The position numbers and the translations under genes are program-made. From assembly GCF_025822245.1 (NCBI RefSeq), contig NZ_JACKTL010000026.1, positions 429,296-493,295 of the forward strand: a stretch of DNA of 64,000 nucleotides, given 5' to 3'. Positions within the stretch are counted from its first letter, which is position 1. Every line of letters begins with the position of its first letter. Under the pieces are notes generated by a model, which saw nothing but the letters and a program-made list of their open reading frames with translations, made no database searches and was not told the origin of the DNA. The DNA comes from Mycolicibacterium hodleri. GTDB taxonomy: Bacteria > Actinomycetota > Actinomycetes > Mycobacteriales > Mycobacteriaceae. Positions 43,881 to 52,473 of the stretch are shown here, piece after piece.

Positions 43881-45020
43881 ATGCTGACCACCGAGGAGAT
43901 CGATCGCGAACTCCGGGCGCGCACCGACGAGGTGAACGCGGCCTCGGCCACGCTTCTGGAACTCGACGACCATCCCGGCCTGCAGCACGTGCGACGCTAT
44001 CCGCCCGCCGGCGAGACGGCGCGACGGTGGGCGCAGGTGGAGACGTCCCTCGACGGGCTGTGGCAGGACGTGGCCCGAATGACGTCGATCCTGGAGTCGG
44101 CGAAGACCCTGCGGGCCCGGCGCTCCAAGCTCGACGACGACGACCGCCGCGAGTTGACCAGGTGGCTGCGCGACCGCCCGCTCGAGGTCTCGCGTGAACG
44201 AATCCCGTTGGCGCAGAGGGTGATCACCGGACCCGGTGAGACCGTCGACTACGTGGGCTTGGCCGACATGGCCGCACACCTGCGCAATGCGTACCCCGCC
44301 GTCGTGGACTTCCTCGACGACGTCGACGGCGTCAACTCGCTGATCGCCGACCGGCTCGGACCGCTGCAGCAGCGCCTCGACGAGGCGGGGGCGACCTTCC
44401 CCGACGAGGTGGGCGACCTGCTGGCGGTGTCGGCGACCGATCCGTTGTCGCTGACGTCCCAGGACGTGGAGGCGCGCATTCGGGTGATCGCCACGGAGGT
44501 GGAGCGCAGATCGGCCGAACTCGCCGAACTGGCTGCACTGCGGTCGAATTGGCCCCACGCGCTCGCCGAGACCGCGGCGCGGCTCGACGCGCTGCGCGCC
44601 GGCACCGAGCGGCTGGTTCACGTCCGCGCCCAGGCCGAGCGTGACGTGGTCTCGGGTCCGCTCCCGGTGCACGCCGACGCCGAGCCGGCGCTACGCGCGG
44701 AGCTCGGTGCGATCACCTCACCGGATCCAGCCGCGCTGCGGTCACTCCGGCAGCGGATAGCGACCGCGCAGCGCGTCGTGGCCGAGGACGAGGAGCTGGC
44801 CCAGGGACTGCTGGATCGCCGTGTCGAACTGAAGGGGCGGTTGACGGCCTATCAGGCGAAGGCCGCCAGGCTCGACCTCGGCGAGGATCGAGACCTGCTG
44901 GCGTGCAGCCGCATTGCCTCCGGTCTGCTACACCGGCAACCGTGCGATCTGCGTGCCGTGACCAGGGCGGTCGCGGACTACCAGGAGTTGCTGGTCGAGA
45001 AACAGGGGAGCGCGAGATGA
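43881..45020 (+). CDS. Helical protein of unknown function between glnH and pknG
   Basis: The 379-residue cytoplasmic protein is rich in Ala, Leu, Arg, Glu and Asp, with long predicted helices and coiled-coil-like segments (for example ARIRVIATEVERRSAELAELAALRS). No cysteine motif, membrane helix or enzymatic motif is visible. Its stop overlaps the pknG start (ATGA, 45017-45020), so it is made together with PknG and may act as an adaptor linking GlnX to the kinase. As I recall, the M. tuberculosis pknG operon has no gene at this position. Confidence 0.75.
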   Translation: MLTTEEIDRELRARTDEVNAASATLLELDDHPGLQHVRRYPPAGETARRWAQVETSLDGLWQDVARMTSILESAKTLRARRSKLDDDDRRELTRWLRDRPLEVSRERIPLAQRVITGPGETVDYVGLADMAAHLRNAYPAVVDFLDDVDGVNSLIADRLGPLQQRLDEAGATFPDEVGDLLAVSATDPLSLTSQDVEARIRVIATEVERRSAELAELAALRSNWPHALAETAARLDALRAGTERLVHVRAQAERDVVSGPLPVHADAEPALRAELGAITSPDPAALRSLRQRIATAQRVVAEDEELAQGLLDRRVELKGRLTAYQAKAARLDLGEDRDLLACSRIASGLLHRQPCDLRAVTRAVADYQELLVEKQGSAR

Positions 45021-47206
45021 CCTGCGCCGAACCGGGCTGCACCGGGACCGTCGTCGACGGATACTGCGACGTCTGTGGCACCGCCCCGCCCACGCCGGGG
45101 TCGAGGGCCACCGTGGCGAGTCGGCCCACCGCACGGTCGAAGGGCTCGGCGCGGACCGGCTCGTCGAGGTCGTCCAGCACCCGCGGTCGGCTGGGCGCCG
45201 GTGTGGTGACCATGCCGAGGATTCCGAAGGGGGATCCCGCGGCGGCCATCCTGACCGACCCCAAGGTGCCCGAGGGCAGCCGGTTCTGCGGCAACACCGA
45301 CTGCGGCAAGCCCGTGGGGCGCGGCACCGACGGACACCCGGGCCGGGTCGAGGGCTTCTGCACCCAGTGCGGCACCCGATACTCGTTCGTGCCCAAGCTG
45401 TCTCGCGGCGACCTGGTCGGGGGACAGTACGAGGTGCAGGGTGCCATCGCGCACGGTGGACTCGGCTGGATCTATCTCGCCGTCGACCGCAACGTGCACA
45501 ACCGCTGGGTGGTGCTCAAGGGTCTGATCAACTCCACCGACGCCGACGCGATGGCAGCCGCCGCGGCCGAGGTGCTCACGCTGTCCGAGGTCGAGCATCC
45601 GAACATCGTCCGGATCTACAACTTCGTCGAACACCTGGACGCTGGGGCGACGGCCCCCGTCGGCTACATCGTCATGGAGTACGTCGGAGGCACGTCGCTC
45701 AAGCAGATCCGCAAGGCCCGCAACGCGCCACTGCCACCCGACCAAGCCGTCGCCTACCTCGTCGAGATCGCGCCCGCCGTCGCCTATCTGCACGCCCAGG
45801 GCCTGGCCTACTGTGACTTCAAGCCCGACAACGTGATGCAGACCGACGAGCAGCTCAAGCTGATCGACCTCGGTGCGGTCATCGCGATGGACGACGAGGA
45901 GAGTGCGATCTTCGGGACCGCCGGCTATCAGGCGCCGGAGATCGCCCAGACCGGGCCCACCGTGGCCAGTGACGTCTACACCGTCGGGCGCACCCTTGCC
46001 GTGCTCGTGATGGACGTGCCGCAGGCACACGGCCGCTTCGTCGACGAGTTGCCCGGACCCGACACCATGCCGGTGCTCTCGACGTACGAGTCGTTGCACC
46101 GCGCGATCCTGCGCGCCACCGACGTCGACCCGCTGCGCCGGTTCTCCTCGATCGAGGAGATGGCCGATCAGCTCACCGGCGTGCTGCACGAAATCGCCGC
46201 CACCGACACGGGAGTCGCGCGTCCACGCCAGTCGAGCTACTTCAGCCCTCAGCGCGAGGTGTACGGCGCCGGCCGAGACGCAGCGGTGAAGCCGGCCCGG
46301 ATCATCGCGGCCCTGCCCGTCCCCGTGGTCGACCCGACCGACTCCGGCGCCGCGCTGCTGGCGACCACCAGCGGCACCACGCCCGCTCGGCTCGAGCACG
46401 CCCTCGACCTCGCCCGCGGTGGCACCAACCAGGGTGCCAGCACGTCGGTCGAGGTCCCGCTGCGGCTGGTGCGCGCGTCGTTGGAGCTCGGTGCCCTGGA
46501 CAAGGCCAGGGCCCGCCTCGCCGAGCTGGATCCGGTGATCGCCGGGGACTGGCGGCTGTCGTGGTACGGCGGGCAGTGCGCCCTCCTCGAGGGTCGATTC
46601 GACCAGGCGGCAGCAGATTTCGACACCGTTCTGGCCACGTTGCCGGGTGAGCTCGCCCCCAAGCTGGCGCTCGCCGCCACCGCCGAACTGCGCGGCGCCC
46701 GCGAGGACGCGCAGCGGTACTACGAGATGGTGTGGCGGACCGACCGCGGCTACGTCAGCGCCGCCTTTGGTCTGGCGCGGCAACGAGAGCGCGCAGGAGA
46801 CCGGGTCGGCGCCGTCGCGGCGCTCGACCAGATACCTTCTGCCTCTTCGCATTTCACCGATGCCGGCGCCGCCGCGATCGAGATCCTGCTTGACGGGCAG
46901 CCGGCGGAGAAGCTGGACGAAAAGACCCTCGTCGATGTCGACCGGCGAGCCAGCGCTCTGGCGCTGGAGTCGAACGCCAAGCGAGCGTTGCTGCGGCTGC
47001 GCGTGCTGGGTGCCGCACTCGGGTGGCTGGAGGCCGGGCAGCGCACCACCGTCCCTCGCCTGCTCGGCGCGGACTTCACCGTGGCGGGATTGCGCACGGG
47101 GATGGAGCGCTGCTACCGCGACCTGGCCCGCGAGTCCTCGGGGGTGTGGGAGCGCATCGACCTGGTCGAGAAGGCCAACGCGATCAGACCGAGGACACGG
47201 GTATGA
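45017..47206 (+). CDS. pknG: Serine/threonine protein kinase PknG
   Basis: The 729-residue soluble kinase has three parts. The N-terminus has a zinc-ribbon-like segment (CAEPGCTGTVVDGYCDVCG) followed by the rubredoxin-type Cys pairs CGNTDCG and CTQCG. The kinase domain (about residues 135-400) has the PknG-specific loop AIAHGGLGWIYLA, Lys168 in VVLKGL, Asp267 in CDFKPDN and Asp284 in LIDLGAV. The C-terminal TPR-like domain includes LPGELAPKLALAATAEL, also in M. tuberculosis PknG. That protein has a disordered Thr-containing N-terminus where this one has the extra zinc ribbon. It is coupled to genes on both sides. Confidence 0.93.
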   Translation: MTCAEPGCTGTVVDGYCDVCGTAPPTPGSRATVASRPTARSKGSARTGSSRSSSTRGRLGAGVVTMPRIPKGDPAAAILTDPKVPEGSRFCGNTDCGKPVGRGTDGHPGRVEGFCTQCGTRYSFVPKLSRGDLVGGQYEVQGAIAHGGLGWIYLAVDRNVHNRWVVLKGLINSTDADAMAAAAAEVLTLSEVEHPNIVRIYNFVEHLDAGATAPVGYIVMEYVGGTSLKQIRKARNAPLPPDQAVAYLVEIAPAVAYLHAQGLAYCDFKPDNVMQTDEQLKLIDLGAVIAMDDEESAIFGTAGYQAPEIAQTGPTVASDVYTVGRTLAVLVMDVPQAHGRFVDELPGPDTMPVLSTYESLHRAILRATDVDPLRRFSSIEEMADQLTGVLHEIAATDTGVARPRQSSYFSPQREVYGAGRDAAVKPARIIAALPVPVVDPTDSGAALLATTSGTTPARLEHALDLARGGTNQGASTSVEVPLRLVRASLELGALDKARARLAELDPVIAGDWRLSWYGGQCALLEGRFDQAAADFDTVLATLPGELAPKLALAATAELRGAREDAQRYYEMVWRTDRGYVSAAFGLARQRERAGDRVGAVAALDQIPSASSHFTDAGAAAIEILLDGQPAEKLDEKTLVDVDRRASALALESNAKRALLRLRVLGAALGWLEAGQRTTVPRLLGADFTVAGLRTGMERCYRDLARESSGVWERIDLVEKANAIRPRTRV

Positions 47207-48240
47207 CCGGGGCCATCACCGACGGGCCCGCCACGTGCCCCTCGTGCGCGACGCCGGTCGGAGGGTCGGACCGGTTCTGTGAGAGCTGTGGCGGGCCGCT
47301 CTTCGAGGTGCCGGAACCGACGTTCGAGAGGGTGGCCATTCCGCGGCCGGGCCCGGTCGAGGGAGCGTGTGCCGATTGCGGCAACGACGCATTCTCCGAC
47401 GGCTACTGCACCGGGTGCGGCCACCGTCGCGCCGCACCCGATCGCGACGAGGCGCACGTCGGCGCCATCGTCCTCGTCACCGACCGCGGCCTGCACCACG
47501 CGCGTAACGAGGACGCCGCCGCGGCGGGAACGGTGACCGGTGTTCCCGGCGTTCCGGCGGCGCGCGCCGTCGTCGTGTGCGACGGAGTGTCCAGCTCCGG
47601 AGAGCCGCAGATGGCGTCGGCCGCCGCGTCCGCGGCCGGCGTCGAGGGCATGGTCGCGGCGTTGGCCGCGGCCGGTACGACGCACGCCGCGGTCCTCGCG
47701 GGGCTCGCCGCGGCGACCAGGGCGGCCGCCGACGCCGGTGCCGGCCTCGACCCGGACAACGCGCCGTCGTGCACCTATACCGGTGTGGCGGTCGTGGCGA
47801 AGAACCAAGGGACGGTCCAGGTCACGGTCGGCAACGTCGGAGACAGCCGGGCCTATTGGCTGCCCGAACCGCCCGCGCAACCGCAACAGCTCACGCTCGA
47901 CGACTCGGTGGCCCAGGAGCTGGTGACGGCCGGAGCCGCCGCCGATTCGGAGGCCGTGCAGCGGGGCGCGCACACCATCACCCGGTGGCTGGGTGCCGAC
48001 TCCGAGGCGCAACCCTGGTCGGATTCGAGCGTGCGGACCCTCACCCTGACGGGACCCGGATCGCTGCTGCTGTGTTCGGACGGCCTGTGGAACTATCTGC
48101 CCGACGCCGCCGACATCGCCCGGTTCTGCTCGGGGCAGGACCCCACCGCCGCGGCCCGGGCGCTCACCGAGTTCGCTCTGCAGGCCGGCGGTGACGACAA
48201 CATCACCGTCGCAGTGATTCCGATCGGAGGAACTACATGA
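47203..48240 (+). CDS. PP2C-type Ser/Thr phosphatase with N-terminal zinc ribbons
   Basis: The 345-residue protein has two zinc ribbons in the first 75 residues (CPSC...CESCG and CADCG...GYCTGCG) and then a PP2C domain. Metal-binding and catalytic motifs are RNEDAAA, VVVCDGVSSS, GNVGDSRAYWL, LLLCSDGLWNY and GGDDNITVAV. It would remove phosphate from PknG and its substrates. The start overlaps the pknG stop (ATGA) and the stop overlaps the VWA gene. Confidence 0.92.
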   Translation: MTGAITDGPATCPSCATPVGGSDRFCESCGGPLFEVPEPTFERVAIPRPGPVEGACADCGNDAFSDGYCTGCGHRRAAPDRDEAHVGAIVLVTDRGLHHARNEDAAAAGTVTGVPGVPAARAVVVCDGVSSSGEPQMASAAASAAGVEGMVAALAAAGTTHAAVLAGLAAATRAAADAGAGLDPDNAPSCTYTGVAVVAKNQGTVQVTVGNVGDSRAYWLPEPPAQPQQLTLDDSVAQELVTAGAAADSEAVQRGAHTITRWLGADSEAQPWSDSSVRTLTLTGPGSLLLCSDGLWNYLPDAADIARFCSGQDPTAAARALTEFALQAGGDDNITVAVIPIGGTT

Positions 48241-49541
48241 GTTCAGCTGGGCCAGAAGGCATCTCCGGGTTCTCCGTCGACGTCGACCACAACCCGTACC
48301 TGCCCGAGGGGTCGGGCACGGTCGACGCGATCGTCAGCATCACCATCGGAAGTGACGTCGCGGTGGCGAGCGCGCCCACCCAACGCGTGGAGGCCATCAT
48401 CATCGATTGCTCGACGTCGATGCTCAAGCCTGCGGGCAAGTTCGACGGCGCGAAACGGGCGACCCTCGCCGCGATCGACGAGCTCAGCGACGGAACGTAC
48501 TTCGTCGTCGTCTGTGGAACCGCCAGCGCGGCGGCGATCTACCCGCCGGACGGCACGCCGACGCGGGCGAGCGCGTCGACCAGGAAGGAGGCGGCGTGGG
48601 CGGTCGACGGCTTGATCCCCTACGGCGGCACCGCGATGGGCACGTGGCTGGCGTTCGTCCGTGACGTCGTCGGCCGGTATCCGGGCGCGCTGACCCACGC
48701 GATCCTGCTCACCGACGGCAAGGACGAGCACGAGACGCCCGAACAGCTGCAGCAGGAAATCGCGCTCAGCGTCGGACGGTTCACATGCGACTGCCGCGGG
48801 GTCGGAACCGCCTGGCGCGTCGACGAATTGCGGTCGATCTCCTCGGCCTTGATGGGCACCGTGGACATCGTCGCCGACGCCGACGACCTCGCTGCGGACT
48901 TCGCGGCGATGATGCGCGCCTCGATGGGCAAGTCGATCCCCGATCTGACCCTGCGGGTGTGGACACCCGCGGGTGCCACCGTGGAGTTCGTCAAGCAGGT
49001 CGCCCCGACCGTCGAGGACCTGACCGACCGCCGGGTGGACACGAGTGCGCAGATCGGCGAATACCCGCTGGGCTCCTGGGGAGCCGAGGATCGCGACTAC
49101 CACGTCCAGGTCGCCGTCGAACCGGCCGCGGCCGGCAAGGAGAAGTTGGCCGCGAGGGTGACCGTCGTTGCGGGAGAACAGGTTCTGGGTCAGGGCCTGG
49201 TCAACGCACTGTGGACGGCGGACACGGCGTTGTCGGCGAGGATCAACCGCCGGGTGGCGCACTACACCGGCCAGGCGGAGTTGGCCGACGCCGTTCAGCA
49301 GGGGCTGGCGGCGCGTCGTGACGGCGACGTGGCGACCGCCACGGCGAAACTGCAGCGCGCCATGGAGTTGGCCGTGGAGTCGGGCAACGACGACAAGGTC
49401 GCCGAACTCGGCAAGGTCATCGACGTCGACCAGCGGACGGGGACGGCGCGCCTCAAACGCGAGGTGGCGGCGGCCGACGAGATGGCGCTCGACGCGCGGT
49501 CGACGAAGACCGCCCGCGTACGGAAGGAGAAGCCCGCCTGA
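48237..49541 (+). CDS. VWA domain protein
   Basis: The 434-residue protein has a von Willebrand factor A domain (about residues 45-225) with an intact MIDAS: Asp57-Cys-Ser-Thr-Ser, GGTAMGTW as the Thr region and LLTDGKDE. A beta-rich middle follows, then an Ala/Arg-rich helical tail (DAVQQGLAARRDGDVATATAKLQRAMELAVE). No signal peptide is present, so it is cytoplasmic. Such proteins hold partners in a metal-dependent way; here it is encoded between the phosphatase and the FHA protein. Confidence 0.9.
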   Translation: MSSAGPEGISGFSVDVDHNPYLPEGSGTVDAIVSITIGSDVAVASAPTQRVEAIIIDCSTSMLKPAGKFDGAKRATLAAIDELSDGTYFVVVCGTASAAAIYPPDGTPTRASASTRKEAAWAVDGLIPYGGTAMGTWLAFVRDVVGRYPGALTHAILLTDGKDEHETPEQLQQEIALSVGRFTCDCRGVGTAWRVDELRSISSALMGTVDIVADADDLAADFAAMMRASMGKSIPDLTLRVWTPAGATVEFVKQVAPTVEDLTDRRVDTSAQIGEYPLGSWGAEDRDYHVQVAVEPAAAGKEKLAARVTVVAGEQVLGQGLVNALWTADTALSARINRRVAHYTGQAELADAVQQGLAARRDGDVATATAKLQRAMELAVESGNDDKVAELGKVIDVDQRTGTARLKREVAAADEMALDARSTKTARVRKEKPA

Positions 49542-50152
49542 TGCCGATCTGCGCAGAGGGACACACCTCGGCCGCCGAGGACTACTGCGACGTGTGTGGG
49601 GCGCCGATCGGGTCGCCGTCCGCCCCGGTCGCGTCGCCGCCGGCCGCGGCGAAGGCCTGCCCCGCGTGCGGGGCGTCGATCAGTGGACGCTTCTGCGAGA
49701 CGTGCGGCCACGACTCCGCGCTGCCCGCGCCGGCCACGCCCGTGCAGGCGTCCGTGACGTGGACCGCGGTGGTGCGCGCCGACCGGGAGTTCTACGACCG
49801 CGTGGTGGCCCGAGGCGGACCCGACAGCGTCGACTTTCCGCAGTTCTTCCCGGAACGCCGCATCACGATTCAGGGCGACACCGCGCTGATCGGGCGGCAC
49901 AACCGCGATCAGGGCGTCACCCCCGAGATCGATCTCGGCCTGCAGCCCGCCGACCGTGGCGTGTCCACGCAGCACGCGGTGCTGCGGATCCATGACGGCG
50001 GTCCGACGATCACCGATCTGGGCTCCACCAACGGCACCAGCCTCAACGGCAGCGAGGATCTGCTGGCCAACGGGGTCGAGACCCCCCTGTCCGACGGTGA
50101 CCGCATCCACGTCGGCGCGTGGACGACCATCAAGATCGAGAAACAGCAGTAA
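49541..50152 (+). CDS. FHA domain protein with N-terminal zinc ribbons
   Basis: The 203-residue protein begins with two zinc-ribbon pairs (CAEGHTSAAEDYCDVCG and CPACGASISGRFCETCG) and ends with an FHA domain (about residues 105-200): IGRHNR, RGVSTQHAVL and DLGSTNGTSLNG supply the phosphothreonine-binding Arg, Ser and Asn. It would read Thr phosphorylation laid down by PknG, in the role GarA plays for M. tuberculosis PknG, but it is not GarA itself. Its ATG shares one base with the VWA stop. Confidence 0.92.
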   Translation: MPICAEGHTSAAEDYCDVCGAPIGSPSAPVASPPAAAKACPACGASISGRFCETCGHDSALPAPATPVQASVTWTAVVRADREFYDRVVARGGPDSVDFPQFFPERRITIQGDTALIGRHNRDQGVTPEIDLGLQPADRGVSTQHAVLRIHDGGPTITDLGSTNGTSLNGSEDLLANGVETPLSDGDRIHVGAWTTIKIEKQQ

Positions 50153-50205
50153 TAACGCGTACGGCGGGTTCACAATGTCCCTAGGTCCGGCAACTTGGGG
50201 GCACA

Positions 50206-52473
50206 GTGACCGAGCCGAACGAGCGCACGTCGCGTACGTCGCGGCAGTCGTTCCGCGTGCACGATCAGCTGAAGGACGCCCGCAATCAGTCGGCGGCCAG
50301 CCGCGAGATCCTCGCCGCTCTCGGCAAGGACGCCGCCAACACCGACGCGGTGCTCGACATCGTCGTCGAATACTCCGCGCGACTCTGCGGCGCCAAGGCG
50401 GCACAACTCTTCCTCGCCGACGGTGAGCTGTTCCGCGTCTCGCGGGTCTCCGGCGACACGCCCGAGGAGTACCGCGAGTATCTGGTCGACCATCCGATCG
50501 CGCGCAACCGCTCGTCGACGGTCGGGCGGGCCGCCGCCGACAAGTGCACCAACCAGATCGCCGACGTGCTCAACGACGCCGAATACGGACGCTCGGACCT
50601 GCAGAAGCTGACCGGCTTCCGCACCTTGCTCTCGACGCCGATGCTCCTGGAGGACGAGGTCGTCGGGGTGCTGTCCATGTGGCGCACCGACGTGGCGGCC
50701 TTCAACGACCAGGAGCGCGAACGCCTGGAGGAGTTCGCGGCCCAGGGTGCCCTCGCGTTGCGGCAGGCCAACTTGATGCGGGCGCTCACCTCCCGAGAGG
50801 CCCTGCTGACCAGCAAGGTGGAGCAGCTCGAAGCCCTACGCGAGGTCGGTGAGGCGGTCGGCTCGAGCCTGGACCTCGACGTGGTGTTGCACCAGATCGT
50901 CGGAAACGCCGTGCGCCTCACCAACCGCGGCTTCGGCGACATCACCTTGCGGACCGACGGCGGCTCGATCCTGGAGTACGACGACACGACGGGCACGTTC
51001 CACGTCCACGCCATCGGTGTGAGTCCCATTCTGCTGCAACGGCTTCGGGGCATCACCATTGACCGCGACTCGACGCTGGTGGGCCGGACGGCCCACGAAC
51101 GACGACCGATCGAGGTGGCCGACCTCGCGGCGGTGGTGCGAGACCCGCACCTCGAGGTGCTGTTCGCCGACGGGTGGCGCTCCGTGCTCGCCGTCCCGAT
51201 GCTGCGCGGCGACAAGATCGTGGGCGTACTGGTGATCCGCCGGCGGGGTACGGGTGCGTTCCCCTGCGACGTCATCACGTTGCTCGAGACCTTTGCCAGC
51301 CAGTCCGCGCTCGCCATCGTCAACGCGCGGCTGTTTCGTGAACTCGAGACCAAGACCAGCGAGCTGGAGGTCGCCAGCCGGCACAAGTCGGAATTCCTGG
51401 CCAGCATGTCCCATGAACTGCGCACGCCGTTGAACGCGGTGAACGGGTTCTCCGAGGTGCTCCTCGACCGGACGTTCGGCGAGATCAACGACCGCCAGGA
51501 GGAGTACCTGCGCGACATCTGGAACTCGGGCCGGCATCTGGTCGCGCTGGTCAACGACATCCTGGACCTCTCGAAGGTCGAGGAGGGCCACATGGCCCTG
51601 CAGCCCACCACGTTCGCGGTGAGCGGTGCGATGGAGGCAACGCTGACCATGGAGCGGGAGCGGGCGACGCGTCACGCCATCGCCTTGACACTCGAGGTGG
51701 GCGACGACGTCGACCTGATCGACGCCGACGAACGACGGTTCACACAGGTGCTGCTGAACCTGGTGTCCAACGCCGTCAAGTTCACCCCCGACGGCGGCCG
51801 CGTCGGCGTCCACGCCCGCCGCGAGGGAACCGAGCTGGTGGTCACGGTGACCGACACCGGACCCGGGGTGGCGCCGGGGGACCAGGTGCGGATCTTCGAC
51901 TCCTTCCAGCAGGGCAGCCGCGGAAACCCCAAGGAGGAGGGCACCGGCCTCGGTCTCACGCTGTGCCGGCGGATGGTCGAACTGTTCGGCGGAAGGCTCT
52001 GGCTGGACAGCACGTTGGGTGTCGGAAGCACGTTCGGCTTTACGCTGCCCGGGCTGCGGGAACGCCGGCGCGAGGATGACCCACCCAGCCTCGGCGGTCC
52101 GCCCGTCATCGTGCTGCTCGACGAGGACCCAGCCTCCCAGGATCTGGTCGAGGCCTATCTCGACGGCTTCCCGGCTGCGGTGATGCGGGCGTGGGACGGG
52201 GTGCGGGCGCTCGAGCTCATACGCTCGGTGCGTCCGGCCGCGGTCGTGCTCGAGGTCGGGTTGCCGGGCCTCGACGGCTGGCAGGTGATCGCCCAGGTGA
52301 AGGCGGACCCGGCGACCGCCGCCATCCCGTTGATCGTCGCCTCGAGGATCGACGACCGGCCCCGCGGTCTCGCCCTCGGTGCCGCCGCATACCTGCTCAA
52401 GCCGATCCGGCGGGACGAACTCGTCGACGCATTGCGTTGCGTCGGAGCGCTGTCCGAGGTGGAGACGTCGTGA
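50206..52473 (+). CDS. Hybrid sensor histidine kinase, GAF-GAF-HisKA-HATPase-receiver
   Basis: The 755-residue cytoplasmic kinase has two GAF sensor domains (about residues 40-190 and 215-375), HisKA with His403 in ASMSHELRTP, an ATPase domain with NLVSNAVKF, DTGPGVAPGD and GTGLGLTL, and a C-terminal receiver. In the receiver the phospho-accepting Asp is Glu683 (VVLEVGLPGLDG), while the acidic pair and the Lys (YLLKPI) are kept. The receiver therefore cannot be phosphorylated normally and may mimic the active state. Start GTG is 53 bp after the FHA gene. The stop overlaps the receiver-cyclase gene. Confidence 0.93.
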   Translation: MTEPNERTSRTSRQSFRVHDQLKDARNQSAASREILAALGKDAANTDAVLDIVVEYSARLCGAKAAQLFLADGELFRVSRVSGDTPEEYREYLVDHPIARNRSSTVGRAAADKCTNQIADVLNDAEYGRSDLQKLTGFRTLLSTPMLLEDEVVGVLSMWRTDVAAFNDQERERLEEFAAQGALALRQANLMRALTSREALLTSKVEQLEALREVGEAVGSSLDLDVVLHQIVGNAVRLTNRGFGDITLRTDGGSILEYDDTTGTFHVHAIGVSPILLQRLRGITIDRDSTLVGRTAHERRPIEVADLAAVVRDPHLEVLFADGWRSVLAVPMLRGDKIVGVLVIRRRGTGAFPCDVITLLETFASQSALAIVNARLFRELETKTSELEVASRHKSEFLASMSHELRTPLNAVNGFSEVLLDRTFGEINDRQEEYLRDIWNSGRHLVALVNDILDLSKVEEGHMALQPTTFAVSGAMEATLTMERERATRHAIALTLEVGDDVDLIDADERRFTQVLLNLVSNAVKFTPDGGRVGVHARREGTELVVTVTDTGPGVAPGDQVRIFDSFQQGSRGNPKEEGTGLGLTLCRRMVELFGGRLWLDSTLGVGSTFGFTLPGLRERRREDDPPSLGGPPVIVLLDEDPASQDLVEAYLDGFPAAVMRAWDGVRALELIRSVRPAAVVLEVGLPGLDGWQVIAQVKADPATAAIPLIVASRIDDRPRGLALGAAAYLLKPIRRDELVDALRCVGALSEVETS

